Positions 53,507 through 61,903 of a stretch of 64,000 nt of DNA are shown here, piece by piece. This DNA is from Aliisedimentitalea scapharcae (GTDB taxonomy: Bacteria; Pseudomonadota; Alphaproteobacteria; Rhodobacterales; Rhodobacteraceae), in contig NZ_CP123584.1 of assembly GCF_045277565.1 (NCBI RefSeq), forward strand, positions 1,922,001 through 1,986,000, in the 5' to 3' direction. The notes beneath the pieces are model-generated. The model made no database searches, was not told the DNA's origin, and saw only the letters and a program-made list of their open reading frames with translations. Numbering within the stretch: the first letter of the stretch is position 1; each line of letters opens with the position of its first letter. The position numbers and the translations under genes were made by a program.

Positions 53507-54055
53507 TCAATACGAGAAAGTCAGCCCGGTTTCCAAAGCTGTGCGCAAGGACGTCTCTGGCCAGGTACCGGCCCCACCGCGGGCGCGGATTTCCTTCCAT
53601 TGGGCTATGGCCAATTCGGTTTTGCCTTCGGCGACAAATCCTTGGCCCATGTATGACCGCGCCAACAGATTATCCGGGTTCTGCGTGATGGCACGTTGGT
53701 AATATTGATTGGCCAGCTCTGCATGTCCCAGTTTGCGATGCGTGAACCCCCAATAGGTCAGAACGCCGTCGTCGTTCTGATCCGCCATCGCAGACAGCAC
53801 GCCCTGCGCATCGTCATAGCGTCCGGCATAAGCCAATTCGCGTACGGCACCATACAGTGTTTCGGTATCCAGAGACGAGTTTTTGGGCCTGACACACCGC
53901 TTCTTTTTCTCATCCCAGACGCGCACGCCCTTGCAGGTCTTGGTTGTCTCGGACGGTTTCGGCGGGTTGGTCCAGGTGGTTCCACCATTCCCGTTGCCAC
54001 CAGCCGCAAAGGCAAATCCGGGCATGGCGACGGCCAAAGCAAGCAAAACACGCAT
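53507..54055 (-). CDS. Secreted tetratricopeptide-repeat protein
   Basis: 182 residues from ATG 54055, which has GGAG 8 bases upstream (a GTG at 54064 is weaker). Signal peptide MRVLLALAVAMPGFAFA, a Gly/Asn-rich stretch, a short Cys-containing basic segment (KTCKGVRVWDEKKKRCVR), then TPR helices (ELANQYYQRAITQNPDNLLA). Likely periplasmic; partners unknown. Confidence 0.8.
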   Translation of the reverse strand: MRVLLALAVAMPGFAFAAGGNGNGGTTWTNPPKPSETTKTCKGVRVWDEKKKRCVRPKNSSLDTETLYGAVRELAYAGRYDDAQGVLSAMADQNDDGVLTYWGFTHRKLGHAELANQYYQRAITQNPDNLLARSYMGQGFVAEGKTELAIAQWKEIRARGGAGTWPETSLRTALETGLTFSY

Positions 54056-54156
54056 TAAAATCACTCCAATTGATCACTTGGATAGAGTTTAGTGCAAAAA
54101 AGATCCTGCGCCCCTCAAAACGGAGCGTCCGCAATAAAAAACCTGTGAGATGTGCG

Positions 54157-54315
54157 TCAGCTGTTGATAATCTTGACGCAACTTTGGCTGTTTGAATCCC
54201 AAGTGGTGCCTGCCGCGCAGGATTGCGCCTGATGTTCGCGGCCCGAGCACCCCATTGCCGCTGCCAGGGATGGCAACAAGAGTGCTGCGGTCAGCACAAG
54301 AGTTCCGACTTTCAT
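54157..54315 (-). CDS. Small secreted cysteine-containing protein
   Basis: 52 residues: a signal peptide (MKVGTLVLTAALLLPSLAAA), then a 32-residue mature part with four Cys (CSGREHQAQSC, TTWDSNSQSCVKI). ATG 54315 has GGGAGGAC upstream. The W-D-x(4)-C-V ending is like small secreted repeats in Rhodobacteraceae. The TPR neighbour has a related CKGVRVWDEKKKRCV segment. Unknown function. Confidence 0.7.
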   Translation of the reverse strand: MKVGTLVLTAALLLPSLAAAMGCSGREHQAQSCAAGTTWDSNSQSCVKIINS

Positions 54316-54399
54316 AATCCGTCCTCCCAATTTTGTGGGCCTATCATAGGTCCAGAGGACGAATATCCAAAGCAAAAGATGAAAAACGGTTCGTGAATC

Positions 54400-54428
54400 A
54401 AAAAGACCGGCACAGGGCCGGTCTTTGA
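54400..54428 (-). terminator. Intrinsic terminator of purB
   Basis: A perfect 10-bp stem (54402-54411 with 54417-54426), a 5-base loop and T-rich bases on the minus strand, about 20 bp after purB. Confidence 0.88.
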
Positions 54429-54448
54429 AGCGAGTAAGCTATATCAGC

Positions 54449-55753
54449 TTAGTCTTTGAAGACACGTTTGAAAATCGTATCCACGTGTTTCGTGTGATAG
54501 TCCATGTCGAATTTTTTGTTGATCCCATCAGTGCCCAGCGCAGCAACCACATCCGCGTCTGCCAGCAACTGTTCCCGGAAATCGACCCGCTCTTCCCAGA
54601 CTTTCAACGCGTTGCGCTGTACCATGGAATAGGCATCTTCGCGCGACACACCCGCCTGTGTCAGCGCCAGCAAAACCCGCTGTGACATCACCAGGCCGGG
54701 GAATTTGTTCATGTTGTCCAACATGTTTTCCGGGAAGACCAACATTTTTTCCACGACACCGGCCAGGCGGTGCAGGGCAAAGTCCAATGTCACGGTCGCA
54801 TCCGGACCAATGGCGCGTTCGACCGAGGAATGCGAAATATCCCGTTCATGCCACAGCGCCACGTTTTCCATCGCAGGCACCACAGCCATACGCACCAGGC
54901 GCGCCAGACCGGTCAGGTTTTCCGTCAGAACCGGGTTCTTCTTGTGCGGCATCGCCGACGATCCCTTTTGCCCCATCGAGAAAAACTCGGCGCCTTCCAG
55001 AACTTCGGTGCGCTGCATGTGACGGATCTCGATCGCGACGTTTTCGATCGACGAGGCGATCACACCCAACACGGCAAAGAACATCGCGTGGCGGTCGCGC
55101 GGGATCACCTGGGTCGAAATCGGTTCGGGCGACAGGCCGAGTTGGGCACAGACATGCTCTTCGACGGCGGGGTCGATATTGGCAAACGTCCCAACAGCGC
55201 CCGAGATCGCCCCGGTGGCCACTTCGTCACGGGCCGCCTGCAGACGGGTTTTGTTGCGGTCCATCTCGGCATAAAAACGGGCGAATGTCAGCCCCATCGT
55301 GGTGGGTTCGGCGTGGATGCCGTGGCTGCGACCGACGCGCACCGTGTCCTTGTGTTCAATGGCGCGGGTCTTGAGCGCGGCCAGAACCCGATCCACACCC
55401 TCCAACAGAATGTCAGCCGCACGCACCAGCTGGACGTTCAGACAGGTATCCAGAACGTCCGACGAGGTCATGCCCTGGTGCACGAAACGGGCTTCTTCGC
55501 TGCCGACGTGTTCGGCCAGATGGGTCAGAAAGGCGATGACATCGTGTTTGGTGACGGCTTCGATCTCGTCGATCCGGGCCACGTCGAACTCCACGTCCTT
55601 GGCCTTCCACACGGCATCAGCGTTTTCCTGAGGGATCACGCCCAGGTTTGCCATTGCGTCGCAGGCATGCGCCTCGATCTCATACCAGATGCGGAATTTG
55701 GTCTCGGGCGACCAGTTGGCAACCATTTCGGGGCGGGAATAACGCGGGATCAT
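54449..55753 (-). CDS. purB: Adenylosuccinate lyase
   Basis: 434 residues. Works twice in purine synthesis: SAICAR to AICAR and adenylosuccinate to AMP, releasing fumarate. The fumarase-superfamily signature GSSAMPHKKNPVLTENL carries the catalytic serine loop; VGRSHGIHAEPTTMG holds the catalytic histidine and TSSDVLDTC the substrate contacts. Starts MIPRYSRPEMVANWSPE as in most PurB proteins. Confidence 0.97.
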   Translation of the reverse strand: MIPRYSRPEMVANWSPETKFRIWYEIEAHACDAMANLGVIPQENADAVWKAKDVEFDVARIDEIEAVTKHDVIAFLTHLAEHVGSEEARFVHQGMTSSDVLDTCLNVQLVRAADILLEGVDRVLAALKTRAIEHKDTVRVGRSHGIHAEPTTMGLTFARFYAEMDRNKTRLQAARDEVATGAISGAVGTFANIDPAVEEHVCAQLGLSPEPISTQVIPRDRHAMFFAVLGVIASSIENVAIEIRHMQRTEVLEGAEFFSMGQKGSSAMPHKKNPVLTENLTGLARLVRMAVVPAMENVALWHERDISHSSVERAIGPDATVTLDFALHRLAGVVEKMLVFPENMLDNMNKFPGLVMSQRVLLALTQAGVSREDAYSMVQRNALKVWEERVDFREQLLADADVVAALGTDGINKKFDMDYHTKHVDTIFKRVFKD

Positions 55754-55831
55754 ATCACGGCCTTGTGTAGTTCATTGGGTTGAGCGCGGTGTAAACTGTG
55801 CAGGACATAACGACAAGACGGGAGCGACACA

Positions 55832-56014
55832 ATGAAACGGATGACCCATGTTTTATGGATTTCGGCGATCATGATCGGTGGGCTGGCTGCCCCGAGTCTG
55901 GCGGACAACTCGTCCCAAAGCGCTCAGGTTGCCCAGCAGGCCGGCTCCAATGCATTAAGCACGCTCACCGGATCGCGGAAATCCGGTTCGGGCCATCAAT
56001 GCAGCGGTCGCTGA
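55832..56014 (+). CDS. Small secreted protein, unrecognised
   Basis: 60 residues. A signal peptide (MKRMTHVLWISAIMIGGLAA, cleavage probably after SLA) leaves about 36 residues rich in Ser, Gln and Gly with one Cys near the end (GSGHQCSGR). GGGAGCG precedes ATG 55832 at the right distance. Divergent from purB. No family recognised. Confidence 0.6.
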   Translation: MKRMTHVLWISAIMIGGLAAPSLADNSSQSAQVAQQAGSNALSTLTGSRKSGSGHQCSGR

Positions 56015-56071
56015 CCCATTGAGATCGGGCTTTGGCAGATATGTCAAAGCCATGTAACTGAACAATAAGCC

Positions 56072-56104
56072 AATGCCCCCTTCCGACGAGCGGAAGCGGG
56101 CATT
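56072..56104. terminator. Weak hairpin after the small secreted gene
   Basis: AATGCCC-C-CTTCCG pairs with CGGAAG-C-GGGCATT across a short loop (one mismatch), 58 bp after the gene. T-poor tail, so termination is uncertain. Confidence 0.45.
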
Positions 56105-56158
56105 TAAATCGCGTTTTTGGTCAGGATTGATGGTCGGAAACCGCGTGCCAGCGTGGTC

Positions 56159-56416
56159 TCATTCGGCCTTCATATGGGCGAACAGGTCTGAATTCATGCA
56201 ATAATCGGGGGTTTTGTCCAACTCAGTGGTGCCACCTTGCAGTTCGACACAGCCAGTCTGGTTGCTGCATTGGCTGCAACGCATGACGGCGCGACGGTAT
56301 TTCTGGGCCTCCATTTCGGGATCGCGCCCGATGGCATCGGCAAAATCGACCCCCATTCGTTCGGCCATACCGTTGACCAGATCGCTGCTTTGTCCGACTT
56401 TTGAAAACAGGCCCAT
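56159..56416 (-). CDS. DUF6455 small cysteine protein
   Basis: 85 residues starting MGLFSKVGQSSDLVNGMAER. The cysteine pattern RCSQCSNQTGC ... YCMNSDLF is that of DUF6455, a Rhodobacterales-typical family of unknown role, perhaps metal-binding. ATG 56416 has GAGGAG upstream, which rejects the longer in-frame starts. Confidence 0.85.
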   Translation of the reverse strand: MGLFSKVGQSSDLVNGMAERMGVDFADAIGRDPEMEAQKYRRAVMRCSQCSNQTGCVELQGGTTELDKTPDYCMNSDLFAHMKAE

Positions 56417-56638
56417 GTTGCATCTCCTCACATCTGACCGGTGTGCCATTGGCATTGGAGCATTGTGAAGGGATTGCGCCGGCTTTCCTTGATGTCGATC
56501 AATAACGCGCCAAACCGGGTGCCGAACCGGCAAGTGGAGTCACCGGTTTGTGACTGGAGCGCCCAGTCAGTCTCTCTTAGCGTCGGTGCGAGGCATCAGG
56601 GTGATGCAAACAGGGCACGCGTGCGGAAGGGGCAGAGG

Positions 56639-56995
56639 ATGTCGAAGTGGGGACTGAGGAGTCTGGTGTTGGCAACGGGCATGGCAGGTCTAGGACTGCC
56701 GGTGATTGCCCAAGAGGGCTGGACGCCCGCACTGGGTGAGGAGATCCGCAGCGCGCTTGAAGGGCGCAGCCTGATCTATGACCGTGGTGCGTGGCAGGAT
56801 TTTAACGCATCAGGGCGCACATTGTACAATGCGGGACGCGACAGCTGGGGATATTGGGCCGTGCGCGATGATCGGTATTGTTCGATGTGGCCCCCGTCGG
56901 ACATTTGGGCCTGCTACAAGGTCGAAGTCACCTCTACGGCGGTCCGTTTTGTCGATCCGGGCGGGGAGATCACCACAGGCAACTATCGCGATTAA
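56639..56995 (+). CDS. Secreted hypothetical protein
   Basis: 118 residues. A signal peptide (MSKWGLRSLVLATGMAGLG..., cleavage probably after VIAQ) is followed by a compact domain with two Cys (YCSMWPPSDIWACYKVEV) likely forming a disulfide, and the repeated aromatic pattern DSWGYWAVRDD. GGGGCAGAGG precedes ATG 56639. Resembles small Rhodobacterales proteins of unknown role with a W-x-(V)-x-D-x-R-Y-C motif. Confidence 0.65.
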   Translation: MSKWGLRSLVLATGMAGLGLPVIAQEGWTPALGEEIRSALEGRSLIYDRGAWQDFNASGRTLYNAGRDSWGYWAVRDDRYCSMWPPSDIWACYKVEVTSTAVRFVDPGGEITTGNYRD

Positions 56996-57089
56996 GGCGA
57001 CCGTCATGCCACGGGCCGGAAAATTATGAATTTTCCGGTCAAAAATCTTATCTAAGATTTTTGCCACCGCCCATGGTGAAGGGCGTTCC

Positions 57090-58301
57090 TCAGATCAACC
57101 GGGTCACCACATGGGCAGAATGTTCCAAGGTGCGATGTACCGGGCATTTGTCGGCGATTTCCAACAGCTTTTCCCGCTGTGCCTGATCCAACCCGCCTTC
57201 GAGCCGGATGGACCGGGTGAACTGGTCGATCTTGGATGGTCCGCCCGGAGCGGCATCCTGGGCATGGACCTTGTCGTGGCTGATGTCGACGCTGACACCG
57301 TCCAGCGGCCAGCCCTTGCGCCGGGCATACATGCGAATGGTCATCGACGTACAGGCCCCAAGCCCGGCCGAGACCAACCCATAGGGCGTCAGCCCCTGAT
57401 TGGTTCCGCCATACGCCAGCGGCTCATCAGCCAAGATATGATGATCGGGACCGGATTGGATATCCTGCAGGAACCCGCCGGGGTCGGCCTCGGTGACACG
57501 CAGGACGCCCTCCGGAGCACCGGGCGGCGGGGCCGGGGGGCACAGGTCCAGATACCGCTGCACCCAGGCCGAAATTACCTCTGCGGCGTATTCCGCGTCT
57601 TCGGCGCGCGAGATCAGGTGGTCGGCGTCATCCAGCGTGACAAAGCTTTTGGGATGTTTGGCAGCCAGAAAGATCTGTGAGGCGTTTTCGATGCTGACGG
57701 TTTCGTCGCGGGGACCATGCAACACCAGCAAGGCCGCCCGCAGGTCCGAGATCGCTGGCGCGAGCTGTTCCTGATTGATGTCGTGAATAAAGTCGCGTCC
57801 AATACGGAATGGGCGCCCCCCCAACGTCACATCCGCCGCGCCTTCGGTTTCGATCCGAGACAGGGCATCGGTGAAATGGTGGGTCACATGGCCAGGATCG
57901 AACGGCGCGGCCAGGGTGACCACGGCCTTGATGGATGCAATCCCCTCCCGCGCACGCAAAACGGCCGCTCCACCCAGCGAATGTCCGATCAACAACTGAG
58001 GTGCCATATTGCGCCCGTCCAGATAGCGGGCCGCAGCGATGAGATCCTGCACGTTCGAAGTAAATGTGGTGTTTTCGAATTCTCCTTCGGAATGTCCCAA
58101 CCCGGTGAAATCGAACCTGAGCACCGCAATTCCCATTCCGGCCAATCGCCCCGCAATGCGCCGTGCGGCGGGAATGTCCTTGGAGCAGGTGAAACAATGG
58201 GCAAACAGCGCAGTGGCCAGAACCGGCCCATTGGGCAGGTCCAGACGGGCGGCCAGCTGATTGCCGTCATGGCCGGGAAAAGTGATGCGTTCCGTATTCA
58301 T
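57090..58301 (-). CDS. Alpha/beta hydrolase - OsmC fusion protein
   Basis: 403 residues. The N-terminal ~255 form an alpha/beta hydrolase with nucleophile Ser108 (GHSLGG), Asp199 (GPRDETV) and His228 (DDADHL). The C-terminal ~140 are an OsmC/Ohr-like domain with peroxidatic and resolving cysteines Cys317 (GLGACTSMTIRMYARRKGW, 19) and Cys386 (ADKCPVHRTL). Such fusions are common in proteobacteria. OsmC domains reduce organic hydroperoxides, so the hydrolase may release or handle peroxidised esters. ATG 58301 fits the family start. Confidence 0.92.
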   Translation of the reverse strand: MNTERITFPGHDGNQLAARLDLPNGPVLATALFAHCFTCSKDIPAARRIAGRLAGMGIAVLRFDFTGLGHSEGEFENTTFTSNVQDLIAAARYLDGRNMAPQLLIGHSLGGAAVLRAREGIASIKAVVTLAAPFDPGHVTHHFTDALSRIETEGAADVTLGGRPFRIGRDFIHDINQEQLAPAISDLRAALLVLHGPRDETVSIENASQIFLAAKHPKSFVTLDDADHLISRAEDAEYAAEVISAWVQRYLDLCPPAPPPGAPEGVLRVTEADPGGFLQDIQSGPDHHILADEPLAYGGTNQGLTPYGLVSAGLGACTSMTIRMYARRKGWPLDGVSVDISHDKVHAQDAAPGGPSKIDQFTRSIRLEGGLDQAQREKLLEIADKCPVHRTLEHSAHVVTRLI

Positions 58302-58541
58302 CGTGTCGAGATCCTTTTGGCGTTCCATCCAAGATGCGGCAGCGACCAGCCCGCGCCAACCCTTGTGACACTCAGGTCGCGCGAAGGTGAGCAGTCGGGA
58401 GTGTGACGGCATCATGGCGCACCGGCGCCCTATGACCCAATGGCACCCACGGGATTGCCATGTTCGCCCCGTACCAAGCGTCTACCTGAATGAAGTCCCA
58501 CCCGCGCCCCGCGGTCAGTGGGATACCGAAAGGGTGGTCAA

Positions 58542-59414
58542 ATGTTGGATGGAGCAGGACAGAACGGCACCGAAACTGGCGCAGACCCGGGCTGGTACGC
58601 GTTTGTGCGTGCGCGCATTGAAGGGGGGCATGACCAATTGTATCAGGCCTTGGGGTGTCCCCAGGATGCCGAGGCGCTGGAATTTCGCCTGCTCAAACGC
58701 GGCAGTCGTGCGTTTTCTCTGGAATGCAGGGCCGGGACCACGTCTGCTCTTCTCAAGATCTTTTGCGGTGCTGACGCCGGAGCGGCCTATGCGCGCGAAA
58801 AGATGTCGCTGATGGTGATGGCACCAACCGGGTTGGTTCCCGGGGTGTTGGCAGTATCTGATCAAAGGCACTTTCTACTCGAACACTGGCACAACCCTGT
58901 TGCCTGGCCCGAGACGTCACAGCGTGCGCCTGCGGTTGCGGCGGCACGACGGATCGGGGATTGGATTGCCCGGTTCGATGCGCGCGCGCCTGCGGGAAAC
59001 CGGTGCGGGAACTGGTTTGAATATCTGACAAAATGCGGCGGAGACATCGACCTGGGGCAGGTGCCTTGCGCGCGTGATATCCTGTGTGACATTCCGCTGT
59101 GCGGCACGGTTCTGTCCCGCAATGACGGTGCGCTCCACAATTTTCTGGAAACTCCGACGGGCGATCTGGTCGGTTGCGATTTTGAAAACGCCCGGATGAA
59201 GCCGCGGGGCTGGGATTACATCCAGGGATACATCAGTTTGATCGAACGCTACCCGGAAGCGGCACAACAGGTGATCCAAGCCTATGCGGAAGGGTTCAGC
59301 CGTGCCCATCGGGGGGCTTTGTTGGTCAATGAGCTGAACGATGTTGCCCGCATTCTGTTTTGTGCCCGCGCCACACAGGGTCGTGCCCCACAGGAGGTGT
59401 TGTCGTGGCAGTAG
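58542..59414 (+). CDS. Phosphotransferase-fold (APH/choline-kinase-like) protein
   Basis: 290 residues. The protein-kinase-like pattern is visible: a possible ATP-binding lysine (SALLKIF, Lys72), the catalytic-loop equivalent RNDGALHN with Asp195 and Asn200 (the D-x4-N of HxDxxxxN, His replaced), and a metal-binding DFE-type motif at 213-215 (GCDFENAR). WDYIQGYISLI follows as in aminoglycoside phosphotransferases. AAGGGTGG precedes ATG 58542. It overlaps the Hint gene by 10 bp, so both are co-translated. Substrate unknown. Confidence 0.65.
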   Translation: MLDGAGQNGTETGADPGWYAFVRARIEGGHDQLYQALGCPQDAEALEFRLLKRGSRAFSLECRAGTTSALLKIFCGADAGAAYAREKMSLMVMAPTGLVPGVLAVSDQRHFLLEHWHNPVAWPETSQRAPAVAAARRIGDWIARFDARAPAGNRCGNWFEYLTKCGGDIDLGQVPCARDILCDIPLCGTVLSRNDGALHNFLETPTGDLVGCDFENARMKPRGWDYIQGYISLIERYPEAAQQVIQAYAEGFSRAHRGALLVNELNDVARILFCARATQGRAPQEVLSWQ

Positions 59415-60400
59415 AGGTTCTGACAGTCACCCTTGGACAGACCCGCAAGATCAAGGGCAAGGATCTGATTTCAGGCGACGAAGATGACAATCAGATCGTT
59501 ACCGTTTTGGACGGCGGCGACCTGCGCAATTCCTATGTGTTTGAATTCTGGGGCAAGGGTACGCCGACAGAACCGGGGGCCGGGCCGGGCGGGGATGATG
59601 AATTTCATTTCGACCTCTCCGGCTTTGATGATGATTTTTCCATTTCGATCAAAAGCTTTGATGAAGGTGACTGTTTCTCGTTCACCAATTTTGACAGCTA
59701 TTCGGTTGTCGGGAACACCTACACATTTCAATACACAGGGTCGGATGGGCAACCGCATACGGTTTCCATCGATGCAGAGTCGACAAATGGAACCGGGGTT
59801 GCCTGTGTCATGGTGTGTTTCGTGCGGGGCAGCCGTATCCGGACACCCGCCGGCCCGATGGCCATCGAGGATCTGAACGCCGGCGATCAGGTCATATGCG
59901 GTGACGGTCAGTCCCGTGAGATCCGCTGGGTCGGGGGGCGCAAACTGTCGGCTGCCGATCTGATGGCGCATCCCGACCTGAAACCTGTTCGGTTCGGCCG
60001 CAATGCCATCGCGCCGGGGCAACCCGACGCCCCGCTGTTTCTGTCGCCGCAACATAGGGTGTTGTTGCGGGACTGGCGGGCCGAACTGCTGTTTGGCGAC
60101 AACGAAGTGCTGGCCGCGGCGAAATCCTTGGTCAACGACACCGATATCCGGGTGCAGGAGCCCTGTGGGGATGTCGAGTATTTTCACATTCTGCTGGATG
60201 GGCATCACACCGTTTTTGCCAATGGGGTCGAATGTGAAACCCTGATGCCGGCGGAATTGATGCGCAATGCGTTACCGGTCAAAGCCCGCGATGAGATCGC
60301 CCATATCTTTCCTGATCTGGTCGGGAATTTGGCCAGCTTTGGGCAATTGTACCGCAGGGCGTTGAAACCATTCGAGGTCAACGCCCTGCGGATGACCTGA
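59405..60400 (+). CDS. Hint-domain (Hedgehog/intein-type) protein
   Basis: 331 residues from GTG 59405, with AGGAGG 7 bases upstream. Residues 1-135 are acidic, rich in Gly, Asp and Phe (GDDEFHFDLSGFDDDFS), like a calcium-type beta domain, without a signal peptide. A Hint_2-like domain begins at Cys138 (CFVRGSRIRTPAGPMAIEDL, 20) with GDQVICGDG, LSPQHRVLL and a late HTVFANGVECETL. Cys138 could start an N-S acyl shift and release the N-terminal part. Secretion by a type I system would fit but no such genes are adjacent. Confidence 0.85.
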   Translation: MAVEVLTVTLGQTRKIKGKDLISGDEDDNQIVTVLDGGDLRNSYVFEFWGKGTPTEPGAGPGGDDEFHFDLSGFDDDFSISIKSFDEGDCFSFTNFDSYSVVGNTYTFQYTGSDGQPHTVSIDAESTNGTGVACVMVCFVRGSRIRTPAGPMAIEDLNAGDQVICGDGQSREIRWVGGRKLSAADLMAHPDLKPVRFGRNAIAPGQPDAPLFLSPQHRVLLRDWRAELLFGDNEVLAAAKSLVNDTDIRVQEPCGDVEYFHILLDGHHTVFANGVECETLMPAELMRNALPVKARDEIAHIFPDLVGNLASFGQLYRRALKPFEVNALRMT

Positions 60401-60402
60401 GA

Positions 60403-61746
60403 TCAGGCCTGGCCCATCAGGGCCGGGTCAAACGGGTATCTGGTCAGGTTTTCATGTCCGTCTTCGGTGATCAGCACCTGATCTTCGAGCTTGATCGAGA
60501 AGTCGCCCCCTTCGGGGCTGACCAACGCCTCGACGCATAACACCATGCCCGGCTCCAGCTCATAGTCAAAAGCACCTTCGACCATGGCATCAGGATAGGC
60601 GACCAGTGGCCATTCATCGCACAGACCAACCCCATGCATCATGCAGCCGTATTTTTGTTTCTGGTACTGGCTGTCCAAGGGATGGCAATTGCGCGACAGA
60701 TCCTGAATGTTCACTCCGGGTTTCAGCATCTCCATGTTCTTCATGATGTGTTCATGACCATGCTGCATGGCATAGACCATATCCGCGGGTGGCTTTTGAT
60801 CGCCGATCCACCAACTGCGTGAAATATCTACGCAAATGCCGTAGGATCCGACCAGATCAGTGTCAAAGCTGATGATTTCATTGTTCTGGATGATGCGTGG
60901 GCCGCATTCCTGGAACCAGGGATTGGTCCGGGGACCCGAGGACAGCAGCCGCGTTTCGATCCATTCGCCACCACGTTTGATGTTTTCGGCATGAAGCACG
61001 GCCCAGACATCATCTTCGGAGATGCCGCCACCGGGTATTTGTTCGCGGGCAAATGTCTCCATTTCCCCCACGGCGATCTCGCAGGCGACGGACGCGCACC
61101 GCATGGCCAGGATTTCATCGGGGCCTTTGACCGCACGGCATTTTTCAGTCAGTTCTTCGCCCGGCATGACTTCGATGCCCTGCGCTTCGAGCGCGCGCAG
61201 ACCAGCGATCATGATCTTGTCCACGGCCAGGCGTTTGTTGCCTTCTGAATGTTCTTCGAGCAGCTTGCGTACCTCATTCGAGAACACATCCGCCTGCACA
61301 TCCACCCGGTCACCACGGTCGAAATAGAACAGATCGGCACCGGCGCGTTGTTCTTTGACCAGGGGGTTGTATTCGCTGAGGAACGGCGACTGTTTATAGT
61401 CCCAGATCACCATATAGCCATCGGCACAGATCATCAGCGCGCGAAACGGGTTGTGGGTGTTCCACAGCTGCATGTTGGTGCTGTCGGTGGCATACCGAAT
61501 GTTGAGCGGATCAAACACCAACAGCCCGCCATAGCCACGATCGTTGATGAATTTCACCAACCGCTCCCAGCGAAACTGCCGCATCCGTTGCAGGTCGGGC
61601 AGGTGCAAACCTGCCTCGGCCCACTCGGAAAAAGCCAATTGGGTCGGGCCGATTTCGACACGGTTGTTGTCGTTAGGTGTGTTGTCGCCCAGCGTTGCAC
61701 CGCGTGTGGGGTCGATCTTGCGGGTGTCGCGATAGTGTTCGTTCAT
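60403..61746 (-). CDS. dddP: DMSP lyase DddP
   Basis: 447 residues. Cleaves dimethylsulfoniopropionate to dimethyl sulfide and acrylate. It is an M24-peptidase-fold metalloenzyme. All six metal ligands described for the Ruegeria enzyme stand at the same residue numbers: Asp295, Asp297, Asp307, His371, Glu406 and Glu421. The start MNEHYRDTRKIDPTRGATL matches DddP of roseobacters closely. An in-frame extension upstream to 61914 is rejected. It is divergent from a DUF3445 gene across 157 bp. Confidence 0.97.
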   Translation of the reverse strand: MNEHYRDTRKIDPTRGATLGDNTPNDNNRVEIGPTQLAFSEWAEAGLHLPDLQRMRQFRWERLVKFINDRGYGGLLVFDPLNIRYATDSTNMQLWNTHNPFRALMICADGYMVIWDYKQSPFLSEYNPLVKEQRAGADLFYFDRGDRVDVQADVFSNEVRKLLEEHSEGNKRLAVDKIMIAGLRALEAQGIEVMPGEELTEKCRAVKGPDEILAMRCASVACEIAVGEMETFAREQIPGGGISEDDVWAVLHAENIKRGGEWIETRLLSSGPRTNPWFQECGPRIIQNNEIISFDTDLVGSYGICVDISRSWWIGDQKPPADMVYAMQHGHEHIMKNMEMLKPGVNIQDLSRNCHPLDSQYQKQKYGCMMHGVGLCDEWPLVAYPDAMVEGAFDYELEPGMVLCVEALVSPEGGDFSIKLEDQVLITEDGHENLTRYPFDPALMGQA

Positions 61747-61828
61747 GGCTGGTCCCTGTCTGGCAACGATTCCCGAACGAGTTTGCAAAGCGTCGCGGCG
61801 TCCATCTTGCCCATTTCCGACATTCCTG

Positions 61829-61838
61829 ACACATGTGT
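61829..61838. promoter_or_regulatory. Palindrome in the dddP / DUF3445 divergent region
   Basis: ACACATGTGT, a perfect 10-bp palindrome inside the 157-bp gap, 83 bp before dddP and 66 bp before the DUF3445 gene. A position shared by both promoters; the regulator is unknown and chance is possible. Confidence 0.3.
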
Positions 61839-61903
61839 TCATTAATCTGTCGCCGGCGATCAACCCGCCACAGCCCCGGTCGCCCCCACCAGCGGAGCCT
61901 GAT

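Noticed and set aside
60403..61746. DddP as ectoine hydrolase or creatinase
   Set aside because: Same M24 fold, but sequence and metal-ligand numbering match DddP exactly.
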